Positions 42,381 to 51,219 of a stretch of DNA of 64,000 bases are shown piece after piece (within the stretch, counting starts at the first letter, position 1; each line of letters begins with the position of its first letter). Source of the DNA: Micromonospora aurantiaca ATCC 27029 (GTDB lineage Bacteria > Actinomycetota > Actinomycetes > Mycobacteriales > Micromonosporaceae). Made by a program: the position numbers and the translations under genes. Under the pieces are notes generated by a model that saw only the letters and a program-made list of their open reading frames with translations, was not told the origin of the DNA and made no database searches. The stretch is taken from NCBI RefSeq assembly GCF_000145235.1, contig NC_014391.1, positions 6,616,001 to 6,680,000 on the forward strand, given 5' to 3'.

Positions 42381-43004
42381 TCAGAAGCACTCCTTGCCCT
42401 TGGCGTCGTCGCCCACGTTGACCTTGAGCCGCAGCCCGACCAGGTTGAACGTCGAGGAAGTGGTGTAGCGGGACACCTGCTTCAGGTCACGGATGGTGAC
42501 CCGGTCGGAGTTCTGGCCGAACGAGCCGCGCTGCGCCGTCGGGTTGAGGTCGCTGGCGTCGCGTCCGATCTTGATGTTGGTGAAGGTCGCGTTGCCCTCG
42601 AGCGAGTCCATCGCGATCACGAGGTCCTTGGCCCGGGCGGGGTCCTTGCCCTCACCGGCGTTGATGGTGAGCACCACCGGCAGGCCGGGCAGGTCGGCGC
42701 GGACGGACTGGCAGAGCTTGTACAGCTCGGCGCTGCTGATCTCGGCCATCGCGACCGGGCGGGTCGCGCCGGCCTTCCCGTCCTCGCCCTTCTCGCGGAC
42801 GATGCCGCCGTACTGCTTGAAGCCCTCACCCTCCAGGCGGTCGGCGCCGATCTTGAACGTCTGCCCGGACACGGTGATGTCGGAGGCGATGGCGCCGGTC
42901 GACATGCCGAACAGGATGGCACCGGCGGCGGCCGTGGTGGGCACGATCATGGCGGCGAACCGCCGCCACCGGGTACGACCCTGGTTGTCGAGCCGATTCT
43001 GCAC
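42381..43004 (-). CDS. DUF6230 exported protein
   Basis: A 207-residue protein with a basic start (MQNRLDNQGRTRWRRF), one hydrophobic segment ending in SMSTGAIAS-like FGMSTGAIAS, and a beta-rich domain (DITVSGQTFKIGADRLEGEG). Two Cys (YKLCQSV and terminal ECF) may bond. DUF6230 and DUF6114 genes are a known actinobacterial pair of unknown function near the cell surface. Three operator-like palindromes lie upstream. Confidence 0.87.
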   Translation of the reverse strand: MQNRLDNQGRTRWRRFAAMIVPTTAAAGAILFGMSTGAIASDITVSGQTFKIGADRLEGEGFKQYGGIVREKGEDGKAGATRPVAMAEISSAELYKLCQSVRADLPGLPVVLTINAGEGKDPARAKDLVIAMDSLEGNATFTNIKIGRDASDLNPTAQRGSFGQNSDRVTIRDLKQVSRYTTSSTFNLVGLRLKVNVGDDAKGKECF

Positions 43005-43338
43005 GGGGTTCCTCCTCGAACGAATGTGCGCGGCGGCCGGTGGGGAACCGGTGGCCCGCGCCGGGCCCGTCCTCTGTTACCGACGGGTAACGATCGAGCC
43101 TGATCGTGCACCCGATGCGGTGCAGCTCACAACCCCCTGATTACCCGGCGGTAACACCGGGGTGAGACAGAGAGGTGACCAGGCGTCACGAAATCCCCGC
43201 CCAGGCAGGGCGTGGAGGGCGAAATGTCGCGGCAAACCGGGCATAGATGACGGTGAGCGCGACGGAAAGTCACCGGACATCTCGCCGTTACAATCGAGTA
43301 ACGAATGTAAAGTAGGTTCGCCCGCATGGGAGATCTTG
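43005..43338 (-). promoter_or_regulatory. Upstream region with three GTTAC-N6-GTAAC palindromes
   Basis: This gene-free region before DUF6230 holds three sites with identical 16-base layout: GTTACC-N4-GGTAAC (43076-43091), ATTACC-N4-GGTAAC (43140-43155) and GTTACA-N4-AGTAAC (43287-43302). Their spacing is like TetR-type operators. They lie 72-300 bases before the DUF6230 start. No regulator gene is adjacent. No other clear promoter was seen. Confidence 0.65.
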
Positions 43339-43381
43339 ACGACGGAGGGGTGGGCCGCGATGCGGCCCACCCCTCCGTCGT
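43339..43381 (-). terminator. Perfect 20-bp hairpin after DUF3068
   Basis: ACGACGGAGGGGTGGGCCGC (43339-43358) is exactly complementary to 43362-43381 with a three-base GAT loop. It lies 17 bases after the end of the DUF3068 gene. It is the longest perfect stem in the window. Confidence 0.85.
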
Positions 43382-43397
43382 GCTTCCGGCGTACCGG

Positions 43398-44555
43398 TCA
43401 GCGGCGCTCCACCTCACCGGCACCCGAACGCTGGGCCGGCACCGACGGATCGTCGGACCGCCAGTTCGTCGACGCCGGCGGGATCTCGTCGTCGAGCGGG
43501 CCACCCACGGGCTCCTGGTCCACGCGGGTGGGCGTCGGGTCGGAGGTCGGCGCGTCCGCGCGGTGCCGGGCGCTGCCGTCACCCTTGGGCCGGGTCACCA
43601 GCCACACGCCCGCGATCAGGGCGATCAGGCCGAGCACGCCGGCGATGATCGGACCCCAGACACTGATCAGGCCGATCTTGAAACGGTTGTCCTTCACCGT
43701 CTCGACGCTGCGGCTGATCGTGGCGTCGTTGTAGTTGAAGTCCGCGTCCAGCAGCACGGTCGGGGCGCCGGTGTCCGGGCGCAGCTCCTTGTACTGCTGC
43801 TCGCGGACCTTGACGTAGGCGCCGGTCACCGGGTCGACCCAGAGCGTACGGGTGTTGCTGTAGACGACCTGGCCGCTGGTCGCGCCGGGCGCGAACTTGC
43901 CCAGCAGCGTCTTGACGCTGTCCTCCGGGGTGTTCAGCGGCTCGTTCTCGATCCGCTGCTCGAAGCGGTACGTCTCGACGCCCTTGATCTTCTCGGTGCC
44001 GGTGAACCGCGCCGGGGCCGTCTTCTTCAGGTCACGGTCGAACACCTGGTAGTCACGCTTGCCGGTGCCGAACGGGAACTTGTAGATCTGGCCGGAGTAG
44101 CGCACGTTGCCGACCGGGGTCTGCTGCGCGCCGGACTCGTTGAGCCACTGCTCGTCCCACGGCGCCGCCGCGCCGGAGATCCGGTACAGCGCCAGCTCGG
44201 TGCTGTACTGGCTGATCACGTCCTGGTTGTCGCCGCGCTTGACCGTCTGGAAGACGTTCCAGATGACCGCGTCGCCCTTCAGCTCCTTGGGCAAGCGGTC
44301 CTTCGTGTCCTCCGGCTGCGGGATGACCTCGACGCTGGACACGAGGTCGGCCTGCGGCACGTCGATGCTCACGCCGCCGGCTTCGGACTTGATCTGTAGG
44401 AACTTCGCGCCCTTCGCCTCCGCGACGGACGTCGTTGGTTCCAGGTCATAGGGCAGCTTGGTCACGGCGGGGGCCACGTAGAACGGCAGCCCGGCCGCGA
44501 AGACCAGCAACAAGACACCTAGCCCGAAGAGCGCGGCGCCCACGCGAAGCTTCAC
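43398..44555 (-). CDS. DUF3068 envelope protein
   Basis: A 385-residue membrane-anchored protein. An N-terminal membrane segment (GAALFGLGVLLLVFAAGLPF) is followed by a large extracellular beta-rich domain (YRISGAAAPWDEQWLNESG, TLWVDPVTGAYVKVREQQ), a second membrane segment (VWGPIIAGVLGLIALIAGVW) and a disordered cytoplasmic tail. This two-segment plan is the DUF3068 family, found in actinobacteria including mycobacteria, of unknown function. It precedes the DUF6230 pair on the same strand but has its own terminator. It is divergent from the acyltransferase gene. Confidence 0.87.
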   Translation of the reverse strand: MKLRVGAALFGLGVLLLVFAAGLPFYVAPAVTKLPYDLEPTTSVAEAKGAKFLQIKSEAGGVSIDVPQADLVSSVEVIPQPEDTKDRLPKELKGDAVIWNVFQTVKRGDNQDVISQYSTELALYRISGAAAPWDEQWLNESGAQQTPVGNVRYSGQIYKFPFGTGKRDYQVFDRDLKKTAPARFTGTEKIKGVETYRFEQRIENEPLNTPEDSVKTLLGKFAPGATSGQVVYSNTRTLWVDPVTGAYVKVREQQYKELRPDTGAPTVLLDADFNYNDATISRSVETVKDNRFKIGLISVWGPIIAGVLGLIALIAGVWLVTRPKGDGSARHRADAPTSDPTPTRVDQEPVGGPLDDEIPPASTNWRSDDPSVPAQRSGAGEVERR

Positions 44556-44668
44556 TCATCCTCCTGTAACCTGCCGCCCTACGGTCTGTCGTCCGGGGCA
44601 CCCGATCCTTAGCATTGGCGGGAGGTTACTCCCCAGTCACCTGCAAAAGCGACCCCCTGGATGTCCAG

Positions 44669-45919
44669 ATGTCCACAGCCACCACGCCAACAATCCCGGA
44701 GCCACCGGTAACGGGCCGTCTTCCCGCCCTCGACGCGCTGCGAGCGATAGGCGCGGTGGCGGTCGTCGGTCACCACGTCGGCTTCCAGACCGCCGTCACC
44801 ATGAACACCACGTGGGGCGGCTGGTTGGCGCGCCTAGACGTGGGCGTGGCGATCTTCTTCGTGCTCTCCGGCTTCCTGCTGTTCCGCCCGTGGGCGCTCA
44901 CCGTCGCCACCGGACGCCCACGGCCCCGCGCCAAGCGGTACTTCTGGCGCCGGGCGCTGCGGATCCTGCCCGCGTACTGGCTGGCGGTGGTGGTCTGTTT
45001 CGTCGTCCTGCCCGGCAACCACCCGGTGTCGGCCGGTGACTGGCTGCGCCACCTCACGCTCACCCAGATCTACGGCCCGGGCCAGCTCCGCCACGGGCTC
45101 AGCCAGACCTGGAGCCTCGCCACCGAGGTCGTCTTCTACCTGCTCCTGCCGCTGCTCGCGGTGCTCGCCGTGGGCCGGACCTGGCGTCCCGTCCGCACCG
45201 TCCTGCTCGCCTCCTCCGGCGCGCTGCTGACCGTCGCGTGGGTCGCCATGATGGGCGCCGGCTGGCTCGACGGCGCGCTGCACACCATGTGGTTCCCCTC
45301 GTACGGCGCCTGGTTCGGCGGTGGCATGGCGCTGGCCGCGGCGCACGTGGCCCTGCGTACCGACACCGCGCCGGCCGCCTTCCGCGTGCTCGACGACCTC
45401 GCCTCGGCGCCGCTCGCCTGCTGGGGTGCCGCGGTCGCGGTGATGGCGATCGCGACGACGCCGATCGCCGGCCCGCGCGACCTGACCAGCCCGACCGCCG
45501 TCGAGTTCGGCACCAAGATGGCGCTCTACCTCCTGATCGCCGTCCTGATCACGATCCCGGTGGCGTTCGGCGGCCCGACCCGGGCGAAGGAGGTCTTCAG
45601 CACCGGGTCGGCGCGGTGGATGGGCCACGTGTCGTACGGGCTGTTCCTGTGGCACCCGCTGGTCATCGAGCTGATCTACCTGCTCGAGGACCGGCCGCTG
45701 TTCACCGGCGAGTTCGTCAACGTCTTCGCCCTGACCATGGTCTTCGGACTGATGTACGCCGCGGCCAGCTACTACGGCGTCGAGCGCCCTCTCCAGACGC
45801 TCGGCACGCAGAGCCGCCGCCGGCCGACCGGGCGCGGACCGGCGGCGGGGGCACCGGCCGTCCCGGCCACCACGCCGGGCGCCCCGGCCACCACGCCGGA
45901 CGTCGCGGCACCCGCCTAG
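44669..45919 (+). CDS. Acyltransferase family 3 membrane protein
   Basis: A 416-residue membrane enzyme with about ten segments. ATG at 44669 gives MSTATTPTIPEPPVTG. The OafA/NodX-type signature is seen: RLPALDALRAIGAVAVVGHH with the catalytic-type His, DVGVAIFFVLSGFLLFRPW and HVSYGLFLWHPLVIEL. These enzymes add acetyl or succinyl groups to surface sugars. It lies at the start of a polysaccharide locus, so it may decorate that glycan. The C-terminal tail has the repeat VPATTPGAPATTPD and is disordered. Confidence 0.9.
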   Translation: MSTATTPTIPEPPVTGRLPALDALRAIGAVAVVGHHVGFQTAVTMNTTWGGWLARLDVGVAIFFVLSGFLLFRPWALTVATGRPRPRAKRYFWRRALRILPAYWLAVVVCFVVLPGNHPVSAGDWLRHLTLTQIYGPGQLRHGLSQTWSLATEVVFYLLLPLLAVLAVGRTWRPVRTVLLASSGALLTVAWVAMMGAGWLDGALHTMWFPSYGAWFGGGMALAAAHVALRTDTAPAAFRVLDDLASAPLACWGAAVAVMAIATTPIAGPRDLTSPTAVEFGTKMALYLLIAVLITIPVAFGGPTRAKEVFSTGSARWMGHVSYGLFLWHPLVIELIYLLEDRPLFTGEFVNVFALTMVFGLMYAAASYYGVERPLQTLGTQSRRRPTGRGPAAGAPAVPATTPGAPATTPDVAAPA

Positions 45920-46052
45920 CGGTCACCAGCCGAACACCGAGCGTCATCCGACGACGCCCGGCGGCTCAACGCCGCCGCTCGGGGCATTGCCGGGCGCAGG
46001 CCCAGCCCTTAATGTGACGCGCACCGCTAAATTACTTGAGAGTAGGGTTCGC

Positions 46053-47249
46053 GTGGAGCGTCGCTTCGGCATGCCCGGACACGTGCTGTTCCTCAACTGG
46101 CGAGACACTCGCAACCCCGAGGGCGGCGGTTCCGAGGTGTACGTGGAACGGATCGCCGCCGAGCTGGTGGCGCGCGGATTCCGCGCCACCCTGTTCTGTG
46201 CCGCGCACCGTGAGGCTCCCGCCGACGAGGTCAACGACGAGGGCATCCGGTTCGTCCGTCGCGGCGGCCGGCACACCGTCTACCTCTGGGCCGCGCTCTG
46301 CTACCTGGCCGGGGCGTTCGGCCTCGGCCCGCTCGCCGCGCGCCGGGGCGGCCGGCCGGACATCCTCGTCGACGTCTGCAACGGCCTGCCGTTCCTCTCC
46401 CCGCTCTGGGCCCGGCGTCCGGTGGTCAAGCTGATCCACCACGTGCACCGCGAGCAGTGGCCGGTGGTCCTGCCGCAGTGGGCCGCCCGGTTCGGCTGGT
46501 GGGTCGAGTCGTCGCTGGCGGTACGTGTCTACCGGCGCTGCCGGTACGTCACCGTGTCCGAGGCGACCCGGCGCGAACTCGCCACCCTCGGCGTACCACC
46601 GGAGCAGGTCTCGGTGGTCTACAACGGCACGCCGGAGCTGCCCCGCACCGACGCCGGGCGCGCACCGTTCCCGCTGCTCGTGACGCTGAACCGGCTGGTG
46701 CCGCACAAGCGGGTGGAGGTGGCGCTGCGGGCGGTCGCGGCGCTCGCCGACGAGCTGCCCCAGCTCCGGCTGGTGGTGGCCGGTCAGGGCTGGTGGGAGT
46801 CGCACCTGCGCGAGGTCGCCGACGAGCTGGACATCACCGACCGGGTCGACTTCCGGGGCTTCGTGACGGAGGAGGAGAAGGCCGCGCTGCTCGCCTCGGC
46901 CTGGGTCGCCCTGACGCCGTCGCTCAAGGAGGGCTGGGGGCTGACGATCGTGGAGGCCGGCGCGGCGGGCACGCCGACAGTGGCGTTCCGGGAGGCGGGC
47001 GGCGTCGCGGAGGCGGTGGTCGACGGGCGCACCGGCCTGCTGGCCGACGACATCGACGACTACCTGGCGAAGGTGCGCGCGCTGCTGCACGACGACGAGA
47101 TGCGTCAGGAGATGGGCGCTCAGGCCCGGCGGCACGCGGCGAACTTCACCTGGCCGGTGGCGGGGGAACGCTTCGCGACCCTGCTGGAGACCGCGGACTC
47201 GCCCCGCCGGGTGCAGCGGCGGGGCGACCCGTCCTACCTGTTGCCGTAG
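46053..47249 (+). CDS. GT4-family glycosyltransferase
   Basis: A 398-residue cytoplasmic sugar transferase with two Rossmann-like domains. The start chosen is GTG at 46053 behind GTAGGG; ATG at 46071 is also possible. Motifs are WRDTRNPEGGGSEVYVERIA (acceptor side), HHVHREQWP and the C-terminal donor site TPSLKEGWGLTIVEAGAAGTP with two conserved Glu. It probably adds a sugar to a lipid-linked acceptor for the glycan built by neighbours. It overlaps the DUF2613 gene end by 16 bases. Confidence 0.9.
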   Translation: MERRFGMPGHVLFLNWRDTRNPEGGGSEVYVERIAAELVARGFRATLFCAAHREAPADEVNDEGIRFVRRGGRHTVYLWAALCYLAGAFGLGPLAARRGGRPDILVDVCNGLPFLSPLWARRPVVKLIHHVHREQWPVVLPQWAARFGWWVESSLAVRVYRRCRYVTVSEATRRELATLGVPPEQVSVVYNGTPELPRTDAGRAPFPLLVTLNRLVPHKRVEVALRAVAALADELPQLRLVVAGQGWWESHLREVADELDITDRVDFRGFVTEEEKAALLASAWVALTPSLKEGWGLTIVEAGAAGTPTVAFREAGGVAEAVVDGRTGLLADDIDDYLAKVRALLHDDEMRQEMGAQARRHAANFTWPVAGERFATLLETADSPRRVQRRGDPSYLLP

Positions 47250-47428
47250 ACCTCGGGGGCGTACGGGTCCTGCTTCCCGGCCCGCTTGGCCGCCTCCGAG
47301 GCGTTACGCGCCTCGGTTGCGGCCTCCTCCGCCGTGGCGGTCGCGGCGGCGGAGAGCCCGCCGAGGGCCAGGACCCCGAGCAACGCCGCCACCAGGCCGG
47401 ACACGACAAGGGTTAGAGCTCTACGCAT
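47234..47428 (-). CDS. DUF2613-like small exported peptide
   Basis: A 64-residue protein with a hydrophobic signal-anchor (LTLVVSGLVAALLGVLALGG) and a conserved-looking tail KQDPYAPEVYGNR. ATG at 47428 follows TGGAGGA. In mycobacteria a DUF2613 peptide is encoded beside aftD; here it lies near an AftD-like gene, which supports the family call. The role is unknown but is likely in the envelope. Confidence 0.75.
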   Translation of the reverse strand: MRRALTLVVSGLVAALLGVLALGGLSAAATATAEEAATEARNASEAAKRAGKQDPYAPEVYGNR

Positions 47429-47463
47429 GCCATTCCTCCAGTGGTGAGACGTGCGAGCGGACG

Positions 47464-49173
47464 TTACCACGCAGTAGCTCGCCGGCGTAGGGTCGAAAAG
47501 GCGGCAGCCATGACCACCAGAACGGCAGTTCCGCACGCGAGCACGACAAGCCAGCGACCGGATCCGGCCCGCTGCGGCGAGCCCGACGCGGCCGGGTTCC
47601 GGTAGAGGCTCAGCGACTCCCCCTCGTACCGGAGGTCGAGACCGGCCAGGACGGCCGGATCCACTGTGCTCGGCGTACCGTGCTGCACCACCACCCAGCG
47701 CACGCCGGTGGCCGAGACCGGCCGTCCCTCGGCGAGCACCCGGCGTACCTCGCGCAGGCGCGGATTCTCGCCCGCCACCGCGACGTCGTCGACCACGAGC
47801 GTGTCGTCGGTGAGCACGGTTCCCGGCAGGTAGCGGGGCGCCGGGTCCAGCACCACCCGGCCCGGGTTCCACGGATAGGCCCGGTAGGTGGTCAGCGGCA
47901 GGGCGAGGATCTCACCCGGGTCGTCGGGCAGCCGCTCGGCGACCGCCTGCCAGTCCGCCGGGTAGCGCACCGGGCTGATCCGGCCGGCCCCGCCGAACGC
48001 CAGGTCCGGCATCGCGGCCAACGGCAGGAGCAGCAGCCCGGCCAGCACGATCCCGCCGACCTCCCGGTCGATCCGGGCCACCAGCCGCTCGGCGCCGAGC
48101 GCCGCGCACACCACCAGCACGAGGGCGTACGGCGCGAGGAACTTCTGCCCGTCGCGGAGCAGTCCCGCGCCCGGCACGTGCGCCACCGCCCAGCTCAGCG
48201 CCGTGTTCCCGCCGGGCAGCACGGCGAGGGCGGCCAGCAGGTACGCGCCGCCGGCCAGCACGCCCAGCCGTACCGCCGCGCCCGCCGGCAGCCGGCGCCG
48301 CAGCAGGCCGGCGCCGACCACGGCCAGGACCACGAGCACCAGGGTCGCCAGCGGGGCCGGCGTGCCGGACCGGCTGGACGGGGTGGCCTGCACGTTCCAG
48401 ATGCCGCCGGTGCCCGCGAGCGCCACCAGCGGGCCGGCCCAGTTCTCGGCGCGCGCCGCGAACGCCGCCACACCCGCCGGGTCGGACGTGCCGCCCGCGC
48501 CGGTCACCAGGGCCGCCACGATCCACGGTGCGTTGAGCAGCGCGACACCGCCCACCGCGACCGCGGACAGCCGGAGCCGGGCCCGATCCGCCGCCAGCAC
48601 CAGCACCGTCGCCAGGGCGATCAGGCCGCCGGTCGGGGTGATCGCGGCGGGCGCGGCGAGCAGCACCACCCGGGCGAGCGCGCCGTCGCGGCCCGCCCGC
48701 AGGTCCAGCGCCGCCCGCACCAGCCAGGGCAGTGCGGCGTACGCCAGCAGCAGCCCCCACTGCCCGATCAGCAGCCGCTCGGCCAGGTACGGCGTCCACG
48801 CGTACGCCACGGCGGCGACGAGTTGCACCGCACGCCGCTCGGTCGGCACCAGCCGTCCGGCGCCCACGGCGGCGAACAGGACCGCACCGGCCAGCGCCAC
48901 CCGCTGCACCACCCAGCCCGGCACGAGCTGGGTCACCAGCGAGACCAGCGCGTCCATCGGCACCGCCCGGGGCAGGCTCTGCGCCGGGGCCACCAGATCC
49001 CAGCTCAGCGGCTGCCGGGGGACGAACACCATGTCGTACCGCAGCGCGTAGCCCGGCGCCGCGAGCGGGGCCAGGATCAACGCGGTGACGACGACCGCCA
49101 CGAGGTACAGCGGCAGCGCCTCCCGCCACCGCCGGACCGCGGGGCCGCCGCCCTCGGCGGGACGTCCGGTCAT
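47464..49173 (-). CDS. GT-C-like membrane glycosyltransferase candidate
   Basis: A 569-residue protein with about 11-12 membrane segments and a C-terminal extracytoplasmic domain (PVRYPADWQAVAERLPDDPG; SATGVRWVVVQHGTPSTVD). The start is ATG at 49173 (MTGRPAEGG), overlapping the stop of the upstream gene by one base. The loop YALRYDMVFVPRQPLSWDLV holds an Asp that could be catalytic, as in GT-C enzymes using polyprenyl sugars. Its plan is like the N-terminal part of AftD proteins. Confidence 0.75.
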   Translation of the reverse strand: MTGRPAEGGGPAVRRWREALPLYLVAVVVTALILAPLAAPGYALRYDMVFVPRQPLSWDLVAPAQSLPRAVPMDALVSLVTQLVPGWVVQRVALAGAVLFAAVGAGRLVPTERRAVQLVAAVAYAWTPYLAERLLIGQWGLLLAYAALPWLVRAALDLRAGRDGALARVVLLAAPAAITPTGGLIALATVLVLAADRARLRLSAVAVGGVALLNAPWIVAALVTGAGGTSDPAGVAAFAARAENWAGPLVALAGTGGIWNVQATPSSRSGTPAPLATLVLVVLAVVGAGLLRRRLPAGAAVRLGVLAGGAYLLAALAVLPGGNTALSWAVAHVPGAGLLRDGQKFLAPYALVLVVCAALGAERLVARIDREVGGIVLAGLLLLPLAAMPDLAFGGAGRISPVRYPADWQAVAERLPDDPGEILALPLTTYRAYPWNPGRVVLDPAPRYLPGTVLTDDTLVVDDVAVAGENPRLREVRRVLAEGRPVSATGVRWVVVQHGTPSTVDPAVLAGLDLRYEGESLSLYRNPAASGSPQRAGSGRWLVVLACGTAVLVVMAAAFSTLRRRATAW

Positions 49174-51056
49174 TACGGCTTCGGCACCGCCCGGCCGATG
49201 GTGATCAGGTTGGTGCACAACCTGACTCCGGGCGTGTTCACGGTCAGCTCGACGGCGGACCCGGCACCCTCCACCATGAAGAACACGTCGTTCAGCCCGC
49301 TCTTGAGCGTGATCTCGCGGGTGGCGTCGCCGAGCTTGAACACCGCCGTCGAGTCACCGGAGCTGACGTAGCCGAAGTGCACCACGTACGGCCACTCGAC
49401 CAGGTAGCCGTCCATCGGGATCCGGGTGGTCCGGCCACCCTCGGCCAGGTGCCCGCAGCCCTCCACGGTGCCGGGCGCGACCTTGCGTCCCTCGACCACC
49501 ACCGGACGGATCCGGCCGTTCTCGTCGAACGTCGACGGCTTCTCGCTCATCGTCACGAACGTCGGCCGGCGCTCCGCCGGACGGAAGAAGTGGGACTGGA
49601 GGTTGTCCGGCCAGAAGTATCCGGCCACCACCCGGTCCGGCACGATCGTGTCGAAGAAGACGGTGCCCGGCGGAGCGGCGGCCAGCTCGGCCTGCGTGGT
49701 GGCCAGGTAGTCCCGCCCGTGCTTGGTGCTCCAGTTGTCGCCGAACCGCGCGGTGCTCCACAGCGTGCCCACGCCGATGGTCGCCAGCAGCACCACCATC
49801 GAGACCAGGCCGACGGCGAAGGCGCCCGGCTCCCGCAGCACAGTCGGCAGCGGCCACGCGGACACGTCGTCCTCGTCGTTGTCCTTCATCCCGAGCAGCG
49901 CCACCCCGACGCAGATCGCGGCCACCAGCACCACGTCCGCGACGTACCGGGGGACGACGCCGACCAGCGGCCCGAGCGGCCCGCCGAGCCGGGTCACCGC
50001 GAACAGCGCCGCGACCAGGCCGAGGTAGCAGGCGAGCAGCAGCCAGGCCCGCCCGGCGGACGGCCGCCGCCGCACGGTGACCACGATCAGCGCCGCGAGC
50101 ACCGCCCAGGACAGCCACTTCGCGATGTCGTACGGGTCGGACAGCGGCGGCCCGTCACCGGCGTACGTCCAGCGCCACGGCCCGCCCAGCAGGCCCGGCA
50201 CCACCGTGTCGCCGATCAGGTCGCCGAGGAAGGAGAAGACCTGCCCGACCGAGGTGGGCTCGTCCAGTCCCCGGGCCGGGCGGGTCAGGTAGTACGCCAG
50301 GTACGCCCCGGACAGCACGGTGAGCATCAGCCACGCCGGCCAGAACCGCACGACGGTGCTCACCAGGCTGCGCCACGCACGGCCCTTGGTGAACAGGAAC
50401 GCGGTCAGCAGGAACAGCAGCGGCACGATGAGCAGCGCCTTGGTGTCGAAGAGCAGGCCGAACACCAGCCAGAACGCGACCAGGACGAGGTGCCGCCTAC
50501 GGCCGGTGCGCACGTACCGGACCTGGGCCGCCACCGCGAGGACCAGGGCGAGTTGCGGCGGCAGAACGAGCAGCCCGACCAGCCACAGCGACGACACCTC
50601 GAGCGTCAGCGGGCTGAACAGGAACAGGCTCAGCGGGACCAGCAGCCCCCAGCCGGGCCGCAGCAGATCACGGAGCAGCCGGTAGAGGGCGATCCCCACC
50701 GCCGCCTGCCCGGCCGCCAGCAGCAGGATCCACGGCCAGCCGGCGAAACCGGCCGCCCGGACCATCAGCCACGCGACCGCCAGCCCGGCCGGCATGAGGT
50801 GGTTGTTGAACGTGCCCAGCAGGTAGTCCGGGTCCAGCCGGGTGTCGAGCACCTGCGCGGCGATGACGAACTCGTCCTGCGAGAACCAGCCACGGGCGGC
50901 CAGCCCGGCGCGCGACGCGACGGACACGACGATGAGGGCGATCGCGACCGCGCGGACGCGGTCGGCGGCAATCCAGCGACCGATCGGTCCGGGTCCGTCG
51001 TCCTCCGCGCCGACGGCTGCCGGATGCGTCTCGGCCGCTGCTTGTGGCATTGACAT
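49173..51056 (-). CDS. Second GT-C-like membrane glycosyltransferase candidate
   Basis: A 627-residue membrane protein with about 11 segments, an early loop with WFSQDEFVIAAQVLD (a DE-type acidic pair as in GT-C folds) and a C-terminal extracytoplasmic beta domain (VVHFGYVSSGDSTAVFKLGD). ATG at 51056 starts MSMPQAAAE. It is the first gene of a minus-strand unit with the 569-residue protein and probably the DUF2613 peptide. Donor and acceptor sugars are unknown. Confidence 0.75.
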   Translation of the reverse strand: MSMPQAAAETHPAAVGAEDDGPGPIGRWIAADRVRAVAIALIVVSVASRAGLAARGWFSQDEFVIAAQVLDTRLDPDYLLGTFNNHLMPAGLAVAWLMVRAAGFAGWPWILLLAAGQAAVGIALYRLLRDLLRPGWGLLVPLSLFLFSPLTLEVSSLWLVGLLVLPPQLALVLAVAAQVRYVRTGRRRHLVLVAFWLVFGLLFDTKALLIVPLLFLLTAFLFTKGRAWRSLVSTVVRFWPAWLMLTVLSGAYLAYYLTRPARGLDEPTSVGQVFSFLGDLIGDTVVPGLLGGPWRWTYAGDGPPLSDPYDIAKWLSWAVLAALIVVTVRRRPSAGRAWLLLACYLGLVAALFAVTRLGGPLGPLVGVVPRYVADVVLVAAICVGVALLGMKDNDEDDVSAWPLPTVLREPGAFAVGLVSMVVLLATIGVGTLWSTARFGDNWSTKHGRDYLATTQAELAAAPPGTVFFDTIVPDRVVAGYFWPDNLQSHFFRPAERRPTFVTMSEKPSTFDENGRIRPVVVEGRKVAPGTVEGCGHLAEGGRTTRIPMDGYLVEWPYVVHFGYVSSGDSTAVFKLGDATREITLKSGLNDVFFMVEGAGSAVELTVNTPGVRLCTNLITIGRAVPKP

Positions 51057-51219
51057 GGTCGGCAGCCTGCCACACGCTTACACGCCGTGGGGACGGCCGT
51101 TCTCCTGATAACGCCCTGCCGCGCCCCCAGGTCGCCACTGCGCGTCCGGTCCGGATAACGTCGCGCGACACGCGTCATGTTGCAGGTGCGCGTACGGCCG
51201 GCGGAGACGGGAGCCGAAA

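Noticed and set aside
47463..47478. GTTACC-N4-AGTAGC as another copy of the GTTAC-N6-GTAAC site
   Set aside because: One half-site is changed and it overlaps the stop-codon end of the GT-C-like gene, not a promoter.
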